NCBI RefSeq assembly: GCF_016801025.1
Contig: NZ_CP068983.1
Span: 3,278,501 to 3,342,500, forward strand
Source: Paradevosia shaoguanensis
GTDB lineage: Bacteria > Pseudomonadota > Alphaproteobacteria > Rhizobiales > Devosiaceae
Reading direction: 5' to 3'
DNA length: 64,000 nucleotides
Within the stretch, counting starts at the first letter, position 1; each line of letters opens with the position of its first letter. A program made the position numbers and the translations under genes. Shown piece after piece: positions 60,608-64,000 of the stretch. The notes beneath the pieces are model-generated. The model had not been told where the DNA came from and ran no database searches. It worked only from the letters and a program-made list of their open reading frames with translations.

Positions 60608-61810
60608 ATGTCGGCGTCCCCTCGGGCACCGGGCATTTCGCCCGAGCTGCACGCTTCGTTCTATCACTTCTTCTCCTATGCCGGTGGTGCCGTGGCCTCG
60701 GTCTATCTCGGCATCTGGCTGCACGAGCAGGGGATGTCGACCGAGCAGATCGGTGTGATCAGCGCGGTGCCGGTGCTGGTGATGCTGCTCATCAACCAGT
60801 TCATCGGCCGCATCGCGGACCGGGCCAGCGACTGGCGACAGGCGCTGGTGATCCTTTCGATCCTGGCGGGCACGATTCCGATCGGCATGTTCTTCGTGGA
60901 CAGCTTCTGGGGCATCCTCCTCGTCTGGACGCTGCTGACCATTCCGGCCGGCATGATCCCATCGATGCTCGACGCGGCGACGCTGCGGATGACGCAGCGC
61001 AACGGCACCGATTTCGGTTTCGTGCGCGCCTGGGGCACGGTGGGCTACACGTTCTGGGCGGCGCTTGCCGGCTTCGTCGTCGCGTGGCTGGGCGGAGTGG
61101 CCTTCATTCCGCTTTTCGTCGTGGTGTGCCTGGCGCGCGCCGCCGTGTCGCTGCAATTGCCCAGGTTCCGGGGCGAGAAGCGCCAGCAGGCAGCGGCGCA
61201 GGTCAAGCCGCAGGCGAGCCGGCTGCGCGAAGTGCTCAAGCCGTGGTTCGTGCTGCCGATCCTGGCGTTCGCCTTTATCCAGGCGACCCATTCGATCCTG
61301 GCGTCGTTCGCGGCGCTGGTGTGGAAGGACAACGGCATTTCCGAAGCCTTCATCGGGCCGCTGATCGCGACGGCGCCGGCGGCCGAAGCGGCGATGATGT
61401 TCTTCTGGAAGCGGTTCGCCGGCAAGATTTCGGCGCGCCACATGATCCTGCTGGCCGCGGTGGTGACCATTGCGCGCTGGACCATCATGGCGTTCAACCC
61501 ACCGGTCTGGGCGCTGTTCATCCTGCAATGCACCCACTCGGTCACCTATGCGGTCGGCTATTTCGGCCTCGTGCATTTTATCGCCAACTGGACGAGCGAG
61601 GATATCGCGGCGCAGGCGCAGGGCTTTGCCTTCATCGTGCAGCAGGCGCTGATCGTGACGACGCTGCTGGTGTTCGGCTGGCTGGTGTCGGGCCTGGGCT
61701 CGCATGCCTTCCTCATCGCCTCGGTATTCGGGGTGGTGGCGCTGGGGTGCGTGATTGCCTCGCTGATGCTCAAGCCGACCAAAGGCGATAGCGCCGCCGT
61801 TGCGCACTGA
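60608..61810 (+). CDS. MFS transporter, first of a tandem pair
   Basis: 400 residues, 12 membrane segments, MFS_1-like/HcaT-NupG style. SVYLGIWLHEQGMSTEQIGV, IGRIADRASDWRQALVILSI, MTQRNGTDFGFVRAWGTVGY and LKPWFVLPILAFAFIQATHS are shared in pattern with the next gene, showing a tandem duplication. No clear ribosome site. Substrate unknown. Confidence 0.88.
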   Translation: MSASPRAPGISPELHASFYHFFSYAGGAVASVYLGIWLHEQGMSTEQIGVISAVPVLVMLLINQFIGRIADRASDWRQALVILSILAGTIPIGMFFVDSFWGILLVWTLLTIPAGMIPSMLDAATLRMTQRNGTDFGFVRAWGTVGYTFWAALAGFVVAWLGGVAFIPLFVVVCLARAAVSLQLPRFRGEKRQQAAAQVKPQASRLREVLKPWFVLPILAFAFIQATHSILASFAALVWKDNGISEAFIGPLIATAPAAEAAMMFFWKRFAGKISARHMILLAAVVTIARWTIMAFNPPVWALFILQCTHSVTYAVGYFGLVHFIANWTSEDIAAQAQGFAFIVQQALIVTTLLVFGWLVSGLGSHAFLIASVFGVVALGCVIASLMLKPTKGDSAAVAH

Positions 61811-61880
61811 TTGAGTTTTAGGCCCGGAACGGGCATAGCTGCGTTCCGGGCGCATCCTCGCGTCCGGAGCTCTTTTCCCG

Positions 61881-63071
61881 ATGTCCCCCACGAACCAGGC
61901 CGGGCGCCTTACGCCCGAGCTGCGCACGACCGGCTTTTACTTCACCCTGTTCATGGCCAATGGCGCCGCGGTGATCGCGCTGCCGCTCTGGCTCAATGCC
62001 ATGGGGATATCGCCGGGCGAGATCGGCATCATCAATGCGGTGCCGATGCTGCTGATGCTGCTGGTCAACATCGTGGTGGGGCGGATCGCCGACCGGGCGA
62101 AGGACTGGCGGTCGGTCATCGTCATCGGCTCGCTCGTCGCCGGGGTGATCCCGGTGGGGCTGTTCTTCGTCAACGAGTTCTGGGGCATCCTGCTGGTCTG
62201 GACGCTGGCGGCGCTGCCGAACTCGGCGGTGAACCCGGTGGTGGACGCGGCGACGATGCGCATGACCCGGCGCCGGGGCACGGATTATGGCACCATACGC
62301 GCCTGGGGCACGGTGGGCTACATGGTGATCAACGCCTCGACCGGCTTTGCTATCGCGGCTTTCGGCACGGCGGCGTTCGTGCCGATCTTCGTGGCGCTGT
62401 CGCTGCTGCGCGCGTCGACGGCGCTGGGGCTGCCGCAGTTCCGCTCGCCAGAGCAGCAGGCGACGCTGGCCGAGAGCGTGCCGGTGGCGGGCAAGGCGCG
62501 GGAACTGCTCAAGCCGTGGTTCGTGCTGCCGATCTTCGGGTTCGCCATGGTCTTCGGCACGCACTTCATCCTCAACGCCTTCGCGGCCCTGCTCTGGATG
62601 GAGCAGGGGATACCCGAATGGGTGATCGGGCCACTGGTGGCGCTGGGCGCCTTTGCCGAGGCTTCGATGATGTTCGCCTGGAAGCACTTCTCCACTCGCT
62701 TCTCGGCGCGGCACCTGATCCTGCTGGCGGCGCTGGTGGCCGCGGCGCGCTGGGTGGCGATGGCGTTCTCGCCGCCGATCTGGCTGCTGATCCCGTTGCA
62801 GCTGACTCATGCGGTGACCTTCTCGCTGGGGTTCCTGGCCTCGGTGCATTTCATCACCAACTGGACCAGCGAGGATATCGCGGCAGAGGCGCAGAGCTAT
62901 TTCGTGGTGCTGCAGCAATCCATGTCGGTGGTGGCGCTGATCGGGTTCGGCTGGCTGGTCGGGCTGATGGGACCGCACGCCTATCTGGTGGCGGCACTCT
63001 TCGCGCTGGCGGGCGGCGGGTGCGTGTGGCTGTCGCTGCGGATGATGGCGCCGAAGGCACAAGCCGCGTGA
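61881..63071 (+). CDS. MFS transporter, second of a tandem pair
   Basis: 396 residues, paralogous to the preceding gene throughout (MTRRRGTDYGTIRAWGTVGY, LKPWFVLPIFGFAMVFGTHF, SARHLILLAALVAAARWVAM against their counterparts). A 70-base gap suggests one operon. Divergence is clearly visible, so the duplication is not recent and the two may have different substrates. Confidence 0.88.
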   Translation: MSPTNQAGRLTPELRTTGFYFTLFMANGAAVIALPLWLNAMGISPGEIGIINAVPMLLMLLVNIVVGRIADRAKDWRSVIVIGSLVAGVIPVGLFFVNEFWGILLVWTLAALPNSAVNPVVDAATMRMTRRRGTDYGTIRAWGTVGYMVINASTGFAIAAFGTAAFVPIFVALSLLRASTALGLPQFRSPEQQATLAESVPVAGKARELLKPWFVLPIFGFAMVFGTHFILNAFAALLWMEQGIPEWVIGPLVALGAFAEASMMFAWKHFSTRFSARHLILLAALVAAARWVAMAFSPPIWLLIPLQLTHAVTFSLGFLASVHFITNWTSEDIAAEAQSYFVVLQQSMSVVALIGFGWLVGLMGPHAYLVAALFALAGGGCVWLSLRMMAPKAQAA

Positions 63072-63385
63072 AGCATTGTTTCACGGGTGGTTTTTTGCAC
63101 GGTTTTGGCGGGGTAGCTTCGCGCTAAGCTATTGATATCGTTTGGTATTGATGGCGCTCAGGGCCCGCAAATCGTTAAATTTTGACTCAATTTCGGGGAA
63201 TGTTCGGGATTCTTTCGCGGGTTTTGCGGGAGTTTGGAGCCAATTCCACGATTTGTTTTTTTCCTCCTTGCCGGCGCGCGTTGGTGCGGCCTGGATTGCC
63301 TAGTGTAATCCGGGGGTTGGATGGGTGGATAAGTTTGCGCGTGGCCTCTAGAGCCTCGGCCTTCGCGGCTGGCCATAAAAGAAAA
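63072..63385. other. Intergenic region, no gene recognised
   Basis: About 310 bases between convergent units. AT-richer than its surroundings (ATTGATATCG, TTTGTTTTTTTCC). I see no protein-like frame, repeat family or RNA gene here. Confidence 0.5.
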
Positions 63386-63408
63386 AACCCCGCGATGGAC
63401 GCGGGGTT
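63386..63408 (-). terminator. Terminator of the leftward gene at the right edge
   Basis: AACCCCGCG (63386-63394) pairs with CGCGGGGTT (63400-63408) around ATGGA. Read leftward the stem is followed by TTTTCTTTT, a strong intrinsic terminator for the gene ending at 63436; rightward it is followed by CTTC only. Confidence 0.85.
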
Positions 63409-63435
63409 CTTCAGTCTGACGTTTTGGAGGTCTCG

Positions 63436-64000
63436 TCAGCTCAGGCGACCGGAGGCGTGGGCCAGCATGGTGTAGACCTTGCCGCGGTCGGAGAGGAGGT
63501 ATTCGCGGGTTTCGGCAGCGGCGCGCGGGCCGGCGGCGGCGCGCTTGAGGAGCTGCTCGAACTCGATCATGTAGGACTGCGCCGTACGGGCGAAGTCGGC
63601 ATCGCGCTGGAGCTTCTTGCGGACGTCATCATAGGTGCTCTGACCGGAGAGCGTGTAGATGCGGCGCGAGAAGACATTGGATTCGCCGGCCTGGTAGCGG
63701 GCCCAGGCATCACCGAAAGCGGGCTCGTCCATGGAACGGGCGATCTCGTCGGTGAGACTGGAGAGGCTGGCCTGGCCGGACTGCTGCTGCTTGGCCGTGG
63801 CGTTGCGCAGGACGTCGCGGAGCCAGCCACCATTGTCGTCACGCGTAGCGGTGGCGACATCGGCTTCGGCCTCACGGCGCGGAGCCTGCTGCTGCGGCTG
63901 GGGCTGCTGCTGGACCGGAGCGGCACGCGGCGGCTCGGGCTGGCGGTATTCCGGCTGACGATAGGCTTCCTGGCGCGGAGCCTGCGGGGCAGGGCGGGCG
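63436..64000 (-). CDS. C-terminal part of a large Pro/Gln-rich coiled-coil protein (partial)
   Basis: An open leftward frame runs off the right edge; about 187 residues are visible. The proximal part is Pro/Gln/Arg-rich (RQPEYRQPEPPRAAPVQQQP). The end (SLTDEIARSMDEPAFGDAWA, ESNVFSRRIYTLSGQSTYDD, AETREYLLSDRGKVYTMLAH) matches the conserved C-terminus of very large Rhizobiales proteins sometimes called kinesin-like. The function is unknown; the start lies outside the window. Confidence 0.82.
   Translation of the reverse strand, partial: ARPAPQAPRQEAYRQPEYRQPEPPRAAPVQQQPQPQQQAPRREAEADVATATRDDNGGWLRDVLRNATAKQQQSGQASLSSLTDEIARSMDEPAFGDAWARYQAGESNVFSRRIYTLSGQSTYDDVRKKLQRDADFARTAQSYMIEFEQLLKRAAAGPRAAAETREYLLSDRGKVYTMLAHASGRLS

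Noticed and set aside
60044-63062. Leftward frames of 627 and 414 residues over the MFS genes
   Set aside because: Composition is Arg/His/Gln-rich and typical of antisense frames in GC-rich DNA. Only the last 136 residues of the first one (the VOC gene) are real.

Overview
The window joins two kinds of DNA. Positions 1 to about 31,980 are the right-hand part of a temperate podovirus-like prophage; its integrase end lies upstream of position 1. Positions 31,981 to 64,000 are host chromosome. The host looks like a Hyphomicrobiales alphaproteobacterium, probably Devosia or a close relative. This is inferred from high GC, ugpBAEC and yejABEF transport operons, a denD-type dehydrogenase, a TerC protein, acsA, and a partial Pro/Gln-rich coiled-coil protein whose C-terminus I know from Rhizobiales. 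The prophage ends in the 3' part of a tRNA-Lys(CTT) gene (31,936-31,980), followed by that tRNA's own terminator, so this is one attachment site.

Prophage layout: a leftward S24 repressor faces a rightward Cro-like gene across an operator region. An early block follows (GapR-like fusion, two methyltransferase-type proteins, replication-type proteins, many very small genes in ATGA-overlap chains). A possible late-control segment (7.4-8.05 kb) comes next. Then an RNA-rich segment at 8.0-8.95 kb holds a tRNA-Gly with a minimal D-arm, a strongly structured non-coding stretch, a small Cys-rich protein and a second structured stretch. The virion genes run from 9.8 to 22.7 kb: DUF5681 small terminase, large terminase, P22-like portal, scaffold, N4-gp56-family capsid, decoration, adaptor, gp10-like and internal/ejection proteins. 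Leftward accessory genes follow (small membrane protein, lipoprotein, HigA-like and RHH regulators).

The most unusual part is 24.26-25.78 kb. It has a structured leader whose closing stem ends on the Shine-Dalgarno, two conserved phage proteins (the first with RAMP/Cas7-like sequence hallmarks), and, starting four bases after the second stop codon, an array of about 32 pentamers of the form NNNG(G/T), interrupted three times by the same phase-resetting CAGG. A strong UUCG-loop terminator closes it. I read this as one transcribed module, a protein pair with a 5-nt-periodic RNA or DNA array, and it is my main candidate for an undescribed system.

Tail-associated hydrolase, fibre, chaperone-like and lysis genes (25.8-30.8 kb) and small accessory genes finish the prophage.

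Chromosome: a degenerate SDR; a leftward sugar-isomerase/ugpCEAB operon with an attenuator between ugpB and ugpA; a Tet-like MFS pump; a YkvA-type protein; the leftward yejFEBA oligopeptide importer; denD; TerC; a FemAB-like protein with a flippase; a GNAT protein; acsA; DoxX; an exported NagZ-like hydrolase; an LpxH-like phosphoesterase overlapping a GT4 glycosyltransferase; a second degenerate SDR behind a large palindromic operator; a membrane alpha/beta hydrolase; a VOC protein; two tandem paralogous MFS transporters; and the partial leftward coiled-coil gene. All database comparisons are from memory; no searches were run.
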